DNA of 33,746 bases from Eubacterium sp. (lineage in GTDB: Bacteria > Bacillota > Clostridia > Oscillospirales > Acutalibacteraceae). Both the position numbers and the translations under genes were made by a program. The stretch's first letter is position 1, and every line of letters starts with the position of its first letter. Positions 1 to 7,435 of the stretch are shown piece by piece. Location of the stretch: positions 1 through 33,746 of the forward strand of contig JAFLRZ010000022.1 in NCBI GenBank assembly GCA_022511225.1. The letters are read 5' to 3'. A model generated the notes under the pieces. That model was given only the letters and a program-made list of their open reading frames with translations, searched no databases and was not told the origin of the DNA.

Positions 1-2
1 CA

Positions 3-191
3 TCTGCATTGAAATATGCTTTTGAGGAATTAAAGGCTGACAAAGTAACCTTAGGTGTTTTTGAAAATAATACCCCAGCCATTAATTGTTATCTGTCTTG
101 TGGTTTCAAGATAGTTGAAAAAGATATAATTGAAAGCTACCAGTGCATGGGCGAAATCTGGAATTGCATTGAAATGGAGATAATGAAATGA
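3..191 (+). CDS. GNAT-family N-acetyltransferase, C-terminal fragment (cut by window start)
   Basis: The open frame enters from the left edge with no start in the window, so only about 62 C-terminal residues are seen. The stretch VTLGVFENNTPAINCYLSCG resembles the end of a GNAT fold, where a residue-rich N-x-x-A-x-x-x-Y element precedes a G-F/K strand. Such enzymes transfer an acetyl group from acetyl-CoA to an amine; the substrate cannot be told. Its stop overlaps the next gene's start (ATGA at 188-191), so the two acetyltransferase genes are translationally coupled. Confidence 0.7.
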   Translation, partial: SALKYAFEELKADKVTLGVFENNTPAINCYLSCGFKIVEKDIIESYQCMGEIWNCIEMEIMK

Positions 192-667
192 TAGAAAATC
201 TCATAATAAGGAAAATACGAAAAGAAGAATATTATTTGCTTGAAGATTTTTTATATGAAGCAATTTTTATTCCGGCTGGAGCTGAAAAGCCGTCAAAAGA
301 AATAATCAAGAATGACGAGCTGCAGGTATATATTAAAAATTTTGGAAATTACAAAGATGATAATTGTATTATAGCAGAATATGATAATAAAATTGTTGGC
401 GTTTGTTGGACAAGAATAATGAATGATTATGGACATATCGATAATGAAACCCCTTCTTTTGCTATTTCCTTATATGAAGAATATAGAGGAAAAGGAATAG
501 GAACGGAGTTGATGAAAAATATGTTAATGCTTTTAAAAAACAAAGGCTATAAAAAAGCATCTTTGTCAGTTCAAAAAAATAATTATGCTGTAAAAATGTA
601 TAAAAAAGTGGGGTTTAAAGTGGTTAATGAAAATGATGAAGAATATATAATGCTATGCGAATTATAA
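188..667 (+). CDS. GNAT-family N-acetyltransferase
   Basis: This 159-residue protein has the length of a single GNAT domain. The acetyl-CoA-binding motif A is visible around residues 97-112 (EEYRGKGIGTELMKNML), matching the R-G-x-G-x-G/A pyrophosphate loop. A second block, NNYAVKMYKKVGFKVV, near residues 138-153 is the usual C-terminal N-x-x-A-x-x-x-Y-x-x-x-G-F element. It probably acetylates a small molecule or a protein amine, substrate unknown. The start overlaps the stop of the preceding acetyltransferase fragment, so they share a transcript. The coding region is strongly AT-rich, fitting its place in an accessory element. Confidence 0.85.
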   Translation: MIENLIIRKIRKEEYYLLEDFLYEAIFIPAGAEKPSKEIIKNDELQVYIKNFGNYKDDNCIIAEYDNKIVGVCWTRIMNDYGHIDNETPSFAISLYEEYRGKGIGTELMKNMLMLLKNKGYKKASLSVQKNNYAVKMYKKVGFKVVNENDEEYIMLCEL

Positions 668-693
668 TTACAAATTACGATTTAGAGGTATGT

Positions 694-1254
694 ATGAGTA
701 AGTCATTATCAGATATGACATTAGAAGAATTATGGGAACTGTTTCCGATTTGTTTTGTTGATAACAATATAAAATTTGAAAAACAATTCTTAACTGAAAA
801 AGATAATTTGAATTTGTTGTTAGGCGATTATGTCAAAAGAATCAGCCATATCGGAAGCACGGCAATAAGGAATATAAAAACAAAACCTATCGTTGATATT
901 TTAATAGAAATAGATTTTGCTGATAAAGATATTGTAAAAGAAATATCGCTTAAAAATGATTATCTTTTAATGGCTGAAACTTCAAACAAAATATCTTTCA
1001 ATAAGGGATATACCGTAAACGGCTATGCCGATCATGTATTTCATATTCACATAAAAGAATACGGGGATTGTGATGAACTGTATTTTAGAGATTATTTAAA
1101 TGATGATTACGAAAAAGCAAAAGAATATGAAAAATTAAAAGAAGAATTGTATAATAAATATAAACCAAACAGAGATTTATATACATCAGGGAAAAGTGAT
1201 TTTGTTAAGGAAATTACAGAATCAGCAAAAATGAAATATAAAAACAGGTATTAA
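694..1254 (+). CDS. GrpB-family (UPF0157) nucleotidyltransferase-like protein
   Basis: This 186-residue protein carries the GrpB/UPF0157 hallmark near residues 50-72, HIGSTAIRNIKTKPIVDILI, in which G-S-T-A and the K-P-x-x-D-x-x-I run resemble the nucleotidyltransferase-fold core. The DHVFHIHI segment in the second half is also typical. The family is assigned to the nucleotidyltransferase superfamily, but its substrates are not generally known. The frame is open from 655, but the ATG at 694 is chosen because AGAGG at 684-688 sits 5 nt before it; the earlier start would overlap the upstream gene without such a site. It is the third gene of a plus-strand cluster. Confidence 0.85.
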   Translation: MSKSLSDMTLEELWELFPICFVDNNIKFEKQFLTEKDNLNLLLGDYVKRISHIGSTAIRNIKTKPIVDILIEIDFADKDIVKEISLKNDYLLMAETSNKISFNKGYTVNGYADHVFHIHIKEYGDCDELYFRDYLNDDYEKAKEYEKLKEELYNKYKPNRDLYTSGKSDFVKEITESAKMKYKNRY

Positions 1255-1283
1255 ACTGATTAAAATACATAAGGAGAATGATT

Positions 1284-1625
1284 ATGAAAAACGCTATTGA
1301 AAAAACCAAGGTGTTATTATCCAATTGGTGCTGTGACGAATTAAAGGAAGCCGCACAGGCATGGCTCAATTCTATCGGCACTGATAAGCAAAAAGAGGCA
1401 GGAGAAAGATATGTTGCTGAACTTCAGGATTCTATCGTTACTGTTGAAGGAATGCTTGCATTTCTGCCGACCAAAGAAGCCAAAGCGAAATTTGGTGAGG
1501 ATATAGCAAATAAGTTTTATGAACACGCAAAGGAATTAAAGGCAAAAGGAATAGTAAATTGCGACTGCCCGGCATGTACATCCGCCTCAGCCGTATTAGA
1601 ACTAAAAGAGGAAATTTTGAGATAA
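1284..1625 (+). CDS. Small conserved protein with C-terminal CDCPAC motif, function unknown
   Basis: This 113-residue, mostly helical soluble protein has a paired Cys near the N terminus (NWCCDEL) and a C-terminal CDCPACTSA motif. It resembles short clostridial proteins that databases sometimes label as Hsp90-like chaperones on thin grounds. The Cys pattern could bind metal or be redox-active; no catalytic motif is recognisable. The ATG at 1284 is preferred over 1278 because AAGGAG at 1271-1276 lies 7 nt before the former and only 1 nt before the latter. It is the last gene of the plus-strand run and is followed at once by a strong hairpin. Confidence 0.65.
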   Translation: MKNAIEKTKVLLSNWCCDELKEAAQAWLNSIGTDKQKEAGERYVAELQDSIVTVEGMLAFLPTKEAKAKFGEDIANKFYEHAKELKAKGIVNCDCPACTSASAVLELKEEILR

Positions 1626-1635
1626 GTATACAGTT

Positions 1636-1668
1636 AAAGCCTGCATTCAAATGCAGGCTTTGTTTTTT
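1636..1668 (+). terminator. Rho-independent terminator after the small CDCPAC gene
   Basis: A perfect 11-bp stem (AAAGCCTGCAT at 1636-1646 and ATGCAGGCTTT at 1651-1661) with a TCAA loop is followed by GTTTTTT. The U-run follows on the plus strand, so it ends the four-gene cluster starting at or before base 1. The minus-strand acyltransferase stop codon falls in the loop, so the two convergent genes nearly abut here. Confidence 0.85.
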
Positions 1669-2741
1669 ATGTTACTATGTTTTACTCCCATAACTGAACA
1701 AAGAAAAGGTATTTTTAAACATAATTCACATGATATAAACGTAGCGCAATAAGCAAAAAGGACAGGAACAACATATAGCAAGACTGTATTATTTTCTAAA
1801 ACATCAGCAAAAAGATACTGGAATAAAACAACCCATACGAAATGCAGAATATAAAAAGCAAATGACCTTTGTGACATATATGCCGACAATTTGGACTTGA
1901 AATTCAGACAGTCTTTGCCTATTCCAAGAAGGGCAATAATCATAAACCATTCAGATATATATTTCGCAATAGTATTTATTATATGGTATTGTATGTCTGA
2001 CCATATGAACAGATACACATTTAAAGCAGAAGCGGTTAAACCTATGATTAAAAAAATAAATTTATGTTTTGTTATTCGGCTGATTACATTATCGTTTGAA
2101 AAAATATAATATCCGATAAGAAAAATATATGTGTATTCAACAAGGCTTTTACCGCCTATTGAAAGCAGTTCACTTAATAACGGCAAAGGCAGACCGAGAA
2201 CGCAGATTAACCATAGCGGTATATCCTTTTTACATTCAGGGATTACCTTTTTTTGCAGTGTAATTACACCGATTGCTATAATTGAAATAACGAAAAGGTA
2301 CAGGATAAACCAGAAGTGTCCTAAAGAAAATCCGCCGTCAGCACCCGTTAAATCTGTGAATTTAGTAAAGAAAACACCATAATGCTGAAAGAAATTTCCT
2401 TTATAACCAAAATTGAACTTATCAGCGATATATGTCATTATGGGCATAAGAAATAATGTACCGAATATAAAAGGTACTAATAATTTTTTTGCTCTGTCTG
2501 AAATATATTGTTTTACATTTCTTTTTTTTAATGCAAATTTTGTGCTGATTCCCGCAAGCAGAAATAAAACCGGCATAAAGTATGGGCTTAAAAACACGAT
2601 AATACTGCTGATTATTTTATTGCCTTCAAAAAATATGTAATTCGGTTCCTGCCATACATTCCAAGCCATTGCAGCATGATATGGAATGAGCAGCAAAATT
2701 GCTATCCATCTTAAATTGTCAATATAGTTTTTTCGTATCAT
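1647..2741 (-). CDS. Acyltransferase-3 family integral membrane protein
   Basis: The 364-residue protein opens with RKNYIDNLRWIAILLLIPYH, the start signature of the acyltransferase-3 (OpgC/OatA-like) family: an N-terminal D-x-L-R followed by a membrane helix ending in a His. About ten hydrophobic segments follow, among them helices around residues 45-65, 88-105, 140-165 and 175-190. Members transfer acyl groups to sugars or polymers at the cell envelope; the acceptor here cannot be told, though the overall look is closest to glucan-biosynthesis-C-like proteins. The start at 2741 has only a weak ribosome site. A TG-extended -10 lies about 45 nt upstream on the minus strand. Confidence 0.85.
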   Translation of the reverse strand: MIRKNYIDNLRWIAILLLIPYHAAMAWNVWQEPNYIFFEGNKIISSIIVFLSPYFMPVLFLLAGISTKFALKKRNVKQYISDRAKKLLVPFIFGTLFLMPIMTYIADKFNFGYKGNFFQHYGVFFTKFTDLTGADGGFSLGHFWFILYLFVISIIAIGVITLQKKVIPECKKDIPLWLICVLGLPLPLLSELLSIGGKSLVEYTYIFLIGYYIFSNDNVISRITKHKFIFLIIGLTASALNVYLFIWSDIQYHIINTIAKYISEWFMIIALLGIGKDCLNFKSKLSAYMSQRSFAFYILHFVWVVLFQYLFADVLENNTVLLYVVPVLFAYCATFISCELCLKIPFLCSVMGVKHSNIKNKACI

Positions 2742-2785
2742 ATCACTAGGTTCTTTTCTTACATATAATGATGTTTTATGAAAGT

Positions 2786-2791
2786 ATTATA
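2786..2791 (-). promoter_or_regulatory. Candidate extended -10 promoter for the acyltransferase gene
   Basis: On the minus strand TGTTATAAT provides a TG-extended -10 (TATAAT at 2791-2786), about 45 nt before the start codon. No good -35 is seen at 16-18 nt upstream, which an extended -10 can tolerate. Confidence 0.45.
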
Positions 2792-2878
2792 ACATAGCAG
2801 TTAATAAGTTTATATATAATTTCCAAATTTTGTATTGAGTTTAATGTTATGTAATAGTTTATACTGCGAGAAATATGA

Positions 2879-3409
2879 CTAAAATGAATATGTTTTGATG
2901 AACTGAGTTACATCCGTTCCGCTTTCTATGTATTGCAAAAGGATTTTAGCACAGGCAAGACTGTCGCTCCCAGCGTGATGATGATCAAGTTCAATACGGT
3001 AGTAGTCACACATTGAATTGAGTCTGTGGCTCATTTTAGGAAGCACACGTCTGCCAATCTGTACCGTACAAAGATATGGTGCGTGCGTTTCCCAAACTAT
3101 GCCGTAATCCTTCAAACAGCATTTGAGAACACTCATATCAAATGGTGCATTGTGTGCAACTAAAATACCGCTGCTCATTAACGGCTCAATTTTATTCCAA
3201 ATTTCCGGAAATGTCGGCTTGTCCTGTACCATTTCCTCACTTATTCCTGTTAATTGTGTGTTGAAATAATCAAAACTTGTTTCAGGATTGATGAGAGAAT
3301 AGAGCTTTCTTGTTATAATTCCGTCTTCAATTACCGTAATACCGATTGCACTCATACGATTGTTAAAACGGTTCGGTGTCTCAACATCAAAAGCAATATA
3401 TCGTGACAT
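2879..3409 (-). CDS. DnaQ-like 3'-5' exonuclease (DEDDh family)
   Basis: This 176-residue protein is a single exonuclease domain. Exo I is YIAFDVETPN (Asp and Glu metal ligands, residues 4-13), Exo II is LVAHNAPFDMSVL (Asp), and Exo III is HHHAGSDSLACA (His and Asp), giving the full DEDDh set. It should remove nucleotides from single-stranded 3' ends of DNA or RNA and is of the stand-alone PolC/epsilon type. The third ATG of the frame (3409) is chosen because AAAGGA lies 6 nt upstream; the earlier ATG at 3424 overlaps that site. It is followed on the same strand by nothing obvious, and it lies downstream of the NERD gene. Confidence 0.9.
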   Translation of the reverse strand: MSRYIAFDVETPNRFNNRMSAIGITVIEDGIITRKLYSLINPETSFDYFNTQLTGISEEMVQDKPTFPEIWNKIEPLMSSGILVAHNAPFDMSVLKCCLKDYGIVWETHAPYLCTVQIGRRVLPKMSHRLNSMCDYYRIELDHHHAGSDSLACAKILLQYIESGTDVTQFIKTYSF

Positions 3410-3517
3410 TTTCATTCCTTTCATACTCGGATTAATTATTCAATACATATTTCAGCATTTTATATGCTGTTTTTTTGCTTAACTTTTTCAGCTTTTGCCG
3501 ACTCACCTTGCCTTGAA

Positions 3518-4219
3518 TTATTTTTCGTGGTTATCTTTTATATTTTGAATATGTTTTTGCTTAGTTTCTTCACTAACCTGTGAATAAGGATAAAGTAAGT
3601 CATATAATCTTTCAATATCATCATCAGAAATGATAGGATTTTCAATAGGATTAAATATCTTACCAATAGCGGAGTGAATATCATTTCTCTTTATAACTTG
3701 AATATCTTTGCTGTATACGGTGATATCCTTCAAAGTACATCTTTCAGAAAAGGCAATGATAGAGTGAACAGGATAGTCCTCACCAATGATATTTTTTAAG
3801 CATTTGATATGCAAATTATTTTGCATAATTGGATTGAAAAAGTGTTCTTTTCGGCTTTTTCCTTTGCCTTGAGGTAATGTTTGTGTCCAGTTTTTATACT
3901 TCTCGTTGCCAAAAATCCAACCACTATAATTCTTGCTTTCAAATACAATAATACCTTTTGGAGCAATAAGCATAACATCTATTTCAGTTGTTTCGCCATT
4001 ATCTTTTGGCAGATAAACGTTGAATAAAAACTTACAGCCTTTTGATTCAAGAAATTTTAGTTGCTTAAAAATCTGATATTCGCCGTTTTTTCCAATGTCG
4101 TGAATAGTTCCAAAATATGAATTATTAGTGCTTTTGTGATATGTGGTCTTATTAAATGCGTGTACTTTTATAACTACAATTACAACACAAATTAATAATA
4201 TCAATATTAAGAGCGGCAT
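3518..4219 (-). CDS. Membrane-anchored NERD-domain protein
   Basis: The first 20 residues form one hydrophobic helix (LLILILLICVVIVVIKV), followed by a NERD (nuclease-related) domain. Its landmarks are GKNGEYQIFKQL near 45-56, the catalytic-like TEIDVMLI...IIVFESKNYSG block near 78-100, and HFFNPIMQNNLHIKCL near 126-141. The E-x-D and E-x-K residues are those of the restriction-endonuclease-like fold, so nuclease activity is possible but unproven for this family. A strong AAGGAGG lies 7 nt before the start. It reads toward the exonuclease gene 108 nt away. Such membrane-NERD proteins are common in accessory regions. Confidence 0.88.
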   Translation of the reverse strand: MPLLILILLICVVIVVIKVHAFNKTTYHKSTNNSYFGTIHDIGKNGEYQIFKQLKFLESKGCKFLFNVYLPKDNGETTEIDVMLIAPKGIIVFESKNYSGWIFGNEKYKNWTQTLPQGKGKSRKEHFFNPIMQNNLHIKCLKNIIGEDYPVHSIIAFSERCTLKDITVYSKDIQVIKRNDIHSAIGKIFNPIENPIISDDDIERLYDLLYPYSQVSEETKQKHIQNIKDNHEK

Positions 4220-4586
4220 GTCTTATCCTCCTTATATATCCTTATATTATCTTTAAAATAATACACTATAATCATCTCTTTTTCAATCCAATATGAAAAC
4301 AAAATACCTTTTATAAATGATTATTGACCATATTGTAATTGAAATAAAAACATTTAACATTTTATTGTAAAAAAGTTAAGATAATAATTTGAGATACCAA
4401 TGCAAGCGAAATTTGCTTAAGCTGAATTAAAAAATAATAATTAATAATAATTAAAATGTTATCAAGAGTGCATCATATGATTCATATAATCCATTTTTGT
4501 AATTATTTATATTAGTCAAATATATGGAAAGAGTGATGTTATAAGGACAAGATGCTTTCGCATAAATTTCGTTGAGGCGAATGCAG
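4220..4586. other. AT-rich gene-free stretch between the NERD gene and a small ORF
   Basis: About 370 bases with no supported gene. It includes runs of TAATAATTAATAATAATT at about 4433-4452 and a short AAGC/GCTT hairpin near 4404-4420. I see no RNA gene or terminator. It presumably holds the divergent promoters for the NERD gene and the small ORF, but no convincing -35/-10 pair stands out. Confidence 0.5.
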
Positions 4587-4751
4587 ATGAAAACGAAAGT
4601 CATTCTGGAAAATCAAAATGATTATGCAAAGCAGGAAAACAAAGATTTTGAAACACTGTATATGAGGGCAATGTTGCTTGCTCTTTTAGAAGATAAAAAA
4701 ATCACGAAAGTACAGTATGAGGAGTGCAAAAGACGCTTGAAAATAACATAA
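4587..4751 (+). CDS. 54-aa SHOCT-like small protein, probably recombinase-associated
   Basis: The frame encodes 54 residues. The C-terminal part, LLALLEDKKITKVQYEECKR, has the shape of a SHOCT-type short helical hairpin (a leucine-rich helix, K-I-T, then a Y-x-x-x-K helix). GAGG at 4574-4577 lies 9 nt before the ATG. Small proteins of this shape often accompany serine recombinases in clostridial mobile elements, and a recombinase begins 1 kb downstream, although a minus-strand gene lies between them. The function is unknown, and the SHOCT-like assignment rests on appearance only. The coding sequence is clean and ends just before a terminator hairpin. Confidence 0.6.
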   Translation: MKTKVILENQNDYAKQENKDFETLYMRAMLLALLEDKKITKVQYEECKRRLKIT

Positions 4752-4776
4752 AAAACAGCCACTGAAAAGTGGCTGT
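4751..4776 (-). terminator. Terminator of the metallopeptidase-like gene
   Basis: A perfect 9-bp stem, ACAGCCACT (4755-4763) and AGTGGCTGT (4768-4776), is closed by a 4-nt loop. Read on the minus strand it is followed by TTTTTATGTTATTTT, so it terminates the minus-strand gene whose stop is at 4784. On the plus strand it follows the 54-aa ORF but lacks a T-run there. Confidence 0.8.
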
Positions 4777-4783
4777 AAAAGTG

Positions 4784-5617
4784 TTATTGATTTGCAAACC
4801 TGTAAAAATGTTTAAGAACAGTGTTTAAGTTCATAGATGCAATTTCTTGTAAAGAATAATCATTCATAAGAAATCTGACAAAGGCTGTTCCTAAATAATA
4901 TCCAACATCGGAATAGCCCATAAAGCTACACCAATCGCCAAAGAAGTGCTGAACACTTTTCTTGTTCTTAATTCTTTTAAGGTAGTCAGTTTTAATCAAT
5001 TTATCATTATCTAAGCACCAATCAAGCCATCCATTAGTATTTTGATGATAACGGTTAGTATCATCACAAAGGGTTTGCTCGAATACCATTGCGATGCCTT
5101 CTCGGTAAAGCTGTTGAATGCTTTTTCCTCGTTTAGTAATAATAAGATTTTTATGCTCAAATAGGAAGTGATAAATATGACCTAGTTCGTGATAAATGAG
5201 AGCTTGCATATCACTTTCGCTGCACCAACCGAGTTCAATAACTTTTTCAAGACCGATAAGCACAACCTTTTGATTGTTGATAGTTGTTGCCCAACCGGCG
5301 CCATTGCCTAAACCTAAATACAGGATTATAGTAACATCTAAATCAACATTAAATTTATTTTTGATTTCCACAGATAAATTTTTTGTTGTATTAATAAACG
5401 ATTTATGTGCCATTTCTGCTGCTTCGATATTCTTTTGTACATTATTAAGAATTGTATAGATTTTATCTTTGTATTCGGCAACTCTTGAAAAATCTTTTTC
5501 TATTTTGTTTTTCAATCCGGGAAAAGCAGAGCTGGCATAATGATCCCATAAATCTTTATTGAAGCTGCCATTTTCATAGGCTTTAAAAATATCACTATAA
5601 GTATCAATTATTTTCAA
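4784..5617 (-). CDS. HExxH zinc-metallopeptidase-like protein
   Basis: This 277-residue cytosolic-looking protein has HELGH at residues 143-147, within ALIYHELGHIYHF. A likely third zinc ligand, Glu173, lies in YREGIAMVFEQ, the gluzincin arrangement also seen in DUF2268-type predicted peptidases. The N-terminal third is helical and rich in Lys and Glu. There is no signal peptide or membrane segment. TTG at 5617 is taken as the start because GAGGTGAT lies just upstream on the minus strand with a 6-nt gap; the open frame reaches back to an ATG at 5647 without a comparable site. The substrate is unknown, and a regulatory or element-maintenance role is only a guess. Confidence 0.7.
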   Translation of the reverse strand: MKIIDTYSDIFKAYENGSFNKDLWDHYASSAFPGLKNKIEKDFSRVAEYKDKIYTILNNVQKNIEAAEMAHKSFINTTKNLSVEIKNKFNVDLDVTIILYLGLGNGAGWATTINNQKVVLIGLEKVIELGWCSESDMQALIYHELGHIYHFLFEHKNLIITKRGKSIQQLYREGIAMVFEQTLCDDTNRYHQNTNGWLDWCLDNDKLIKTDYLKRIKNKKSVQHFFGDWCSFMGYSDVGYYLGTAFVRFLMNDYSLQEIASMNLNTVLKHFYRFANQ

Positions 5618-5687
5618 GACTATCACCTCACAACGACAGTATATCATAACTGTAGATTTTAATCAAAAAATTATTTCATAAAAGCTG

Positions 5688-5712
5688 GACATTTTCAATG
5701 TCTTAATATAAT
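5688..5712 (+). promoter_or_regulatory. Candidate recombinase promoter with overlapping palindromic operator
   Basis: A TATAAT -10 lies at 5707-5712, with a weak TGGACA -35 at 5686-5691 (15-nt spacing). A perfect inverted repeat, GACATT-TTC-AATGTC (5688-5702), covers the space between the two, as a repressor operator would. The assignment rests on sequence only. Confidence 0.4.
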
Positions 5713-5761
5713 GTGAAATTGATAAAAAAGCAGATATTTTCTGAAAGAAAGGAGTAAAAAT

Positions 5762-7435
5762 ATGTTTGAGATTGATGACAAGGTCAAGCGTGTTGCCGCT
5801 TACTGCCGTGTATCAACAGACAAGACGGATCAGGCGAATTCACTTGAAAGCCAGCAACAGTTTTTCTATGAATACATAAGGCGCAATCCCTTGTGGGAGC
5901 TTTATGATATTTACGTTGATGACGGAATTTCCGGCACGAATACGAAAAAGCGTGTTGCATTCAATCAGATGATTGATGATGCAAAGAGCGGTAAATTTGA
6001 TTTGATCATCACAAAAGAAATCAGCCGATTTGCGAGAAATATTCTTGACAGCATCGGCTATACAAGAGAGCTGAAAGCCCTTGGCATAGGTGTAATTTTT
6101 CTTAATGACAACATTAACACTCTCGATTGTGATGCAGAAATGCGCCTTGCATTTCTATCCACAATGGCGCAGGAAGAAAGCCGAAAGACAAGCGAGCGTG
6201 TCAAGTGGGGACTCCGCAGGCAGATGGAAAAGGGTGTTGTTCTCGGCAGGGATATGCTCGGCTACGACGTGCGTGACGGAAAGCTGATAATCAACGAAGA
6301 GGGTGCTGAAACAGTAAGGTTGATATATCACAAATTCCTTGACGAGGGAAAAGGCGCTCACAGAATCGCAAAAGAACTGCGTGGAGAGGGTGTCAAGACC
6401 TCAACACGAATGAAAGACTGGTCGTACACAGTTATCCTTCGGATACTGCGGAATGAAAAATACTGCGGTGATTTGGTTCAGCAAAAGACCTATACGCCCG
6501 ATTATCTCACGCACCAAAAGAAAAGAAACTACGGCGAGATTGAAACTGTAACAATCAGAAATCATCACGAGCCGATTATATCCCGTGAACGCTTTGAGGC
6601 TGTACAGAGAGAGCTTGAAAGACGAAAGCCGTCACAAAACACTGTGAAAGCCTTTGCAAACAGGTATGCACTGTCGGGTAAAATAGCCTGCGGTGAATGC
6701 GGAGCAGGCTTTGTAAGACGGCAAAAAAAGCGTAAAGACGGCTCAATGAACGTGAAATGGGTGTGTGCTGAAAATGTTAAAAACGGCACAGGGCGAAAAG
6801 ATAATGACGGAACTGCTGTGGGATGCACAACAAATTCCGTCAATGACAGAGATATAAAAGAGATACTGCAAACGGTGGTTGCAGATACTATGTCAAGCCG
6901 AGCAAATATAATTAACACTCTGTTGCAGACCGTAGAAAGCGTAGTAAAGAGCGTGAGTAATAATGATAACACATCGCATTTTCAAAAGGAAATTGAAAAG
7001 TGCGAGAATAAGAAAAAGAAACTGCTTGATATGTGCCTGAACGGATATATTGAGTCAAAGGAGTATCGAGAAGCTTTTGATGACTTGAATAATCAAATCG
7101 CAGAGCTTGAAAAAAAGCTGATCAAGGAGCAAAGCAATCAGCAGATGATTGCTGATAAAGAAAAAATTATCTGCGACATAAGAAATTACGTGAATGCCAT
7201 ATCAACAGGCGGGGAGTGGAACGATACGTTCTACAGAAATATCGTTGATAAAATAGTCGTTTACAACGGCAGAAAAATGGATATTCACCTGAAACTGATA
7301 CCAGAAAAATGGCAGAGTAAAATCCTTGCGGGAACGCAGGAAATTGAGGCATATGAGAGAGAAAACCTCTCTTGTATGTGCTCTAAACCTATATCTGTCA
7401 GTAAGCCTTTGAGCTCAGGGTATGGCATGGAATAA
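5762..7435 (+). CDS. Large serine recombinase
   Basis: This 557-residue site-specific recombinase has an N-terminal resolvase catalytic domain (residues about 9-155) with the nucleophile Ser18 in AAYCRVSTDK and the arginine-bearing ITKEISRFAR block. A recombinase domain (about 165-275) follows, then a zinc ribbon with CGEC at 310-313 and later Cys near 334 and 355. A Lys/Glu-rich coiled coil occupies about 405-465. It should integrate and excise the element through 2-bp staggered cuts. AAAGGAG precedes the ATG. The last 15 residues (543-557) and the stop codon are encoded by the antisense of the cotJC-like gene, so the reading frame crosses the attachment junction. The gene is less AT-rich than the other cargo. 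Confidence 0.95.
   Translation: MFEIDDKVKRVAAYCRVSTDKTDQANSLESQQQFFYEYIRRNPLWELYDIYVDDGISGTNTKKRVAFNQMIDDAKSGKFDLIITKEISRFARNILDSIGYTRELKALGIGVIFLNDNINTLDCDAEMRLAFLSTMAQEESRKTSERVKWGLRRQMEKGVVLGRDMLGYDVRDGKLIINEEGAETVRLIYHKFLDEGKGAHRIAKELRGEGVKTSTRMKDWSYTVILRILRNEKYCGDLVQQKTYTPDYLTHQKKRNYGEIETVTIRNHHEPIISRERFEAVQRELERRKPSQNTVKAFANRYALSGKIACGECGAGFVRRQKKRKDGSMNVKWVCAENVKNGTGRKDNDGTAVGCTTNSVNDRDIKEILQTVVADTMSSRANIINTLLQTVESVVKSVSNNDNTSHFQKEIEKCENKKKKLLDMCLNGYIESKEYREAFDDLNNQIAELEKKLIKEQSNQQMIADKEKIICDIRNYVNAISTGGEWNDTFYRNIVDKIVVYNGRKMDIHLKLIPEKWQSKILAGTQEIEAYERENLSCMCSKPISVSKPLSSGYGME

Larger units (their letters stand above)
1..7387. mobile_element. Right part of a serine-recombinase element inserted in a cotJC-like gene (left end outside window)
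   Basis: The right boundary is set by the sharp end of CotJC homology at about 7387, next to a large serine recombinase gene that points outward across it. Everything to the left is accessory: GNAT and GrpB genes, an acyltransferase, an exonuclease, a NERD protein and a metallopeptidase-like gene. Most of these are clearly more AT-rich than the core genes to the right. The missing 3' half of cotJC would be on the minus strand at the left end, but no such reading frame exists in the window. The left end therefore lies before base 1, or that half was lost. That all the cargo belongs to one element is inference. Confidence 0.6.

Noticed and set aside
3453-3476. CAGCAT/ATGCTG hairpin followed by seven T on the plus strand, like a terminator
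   Set aside because: No plus-strand gene reads into it; both neighbours are on the minus strand, where no T-run follows. Probably chance in AT-rich DNA.
6565-6972. 135-codon minus-strand frame inside the recombinase gene
   Set aside because: Shadow of the recombinase; low-complexity Ser/Leu/Phe composition and no family features.
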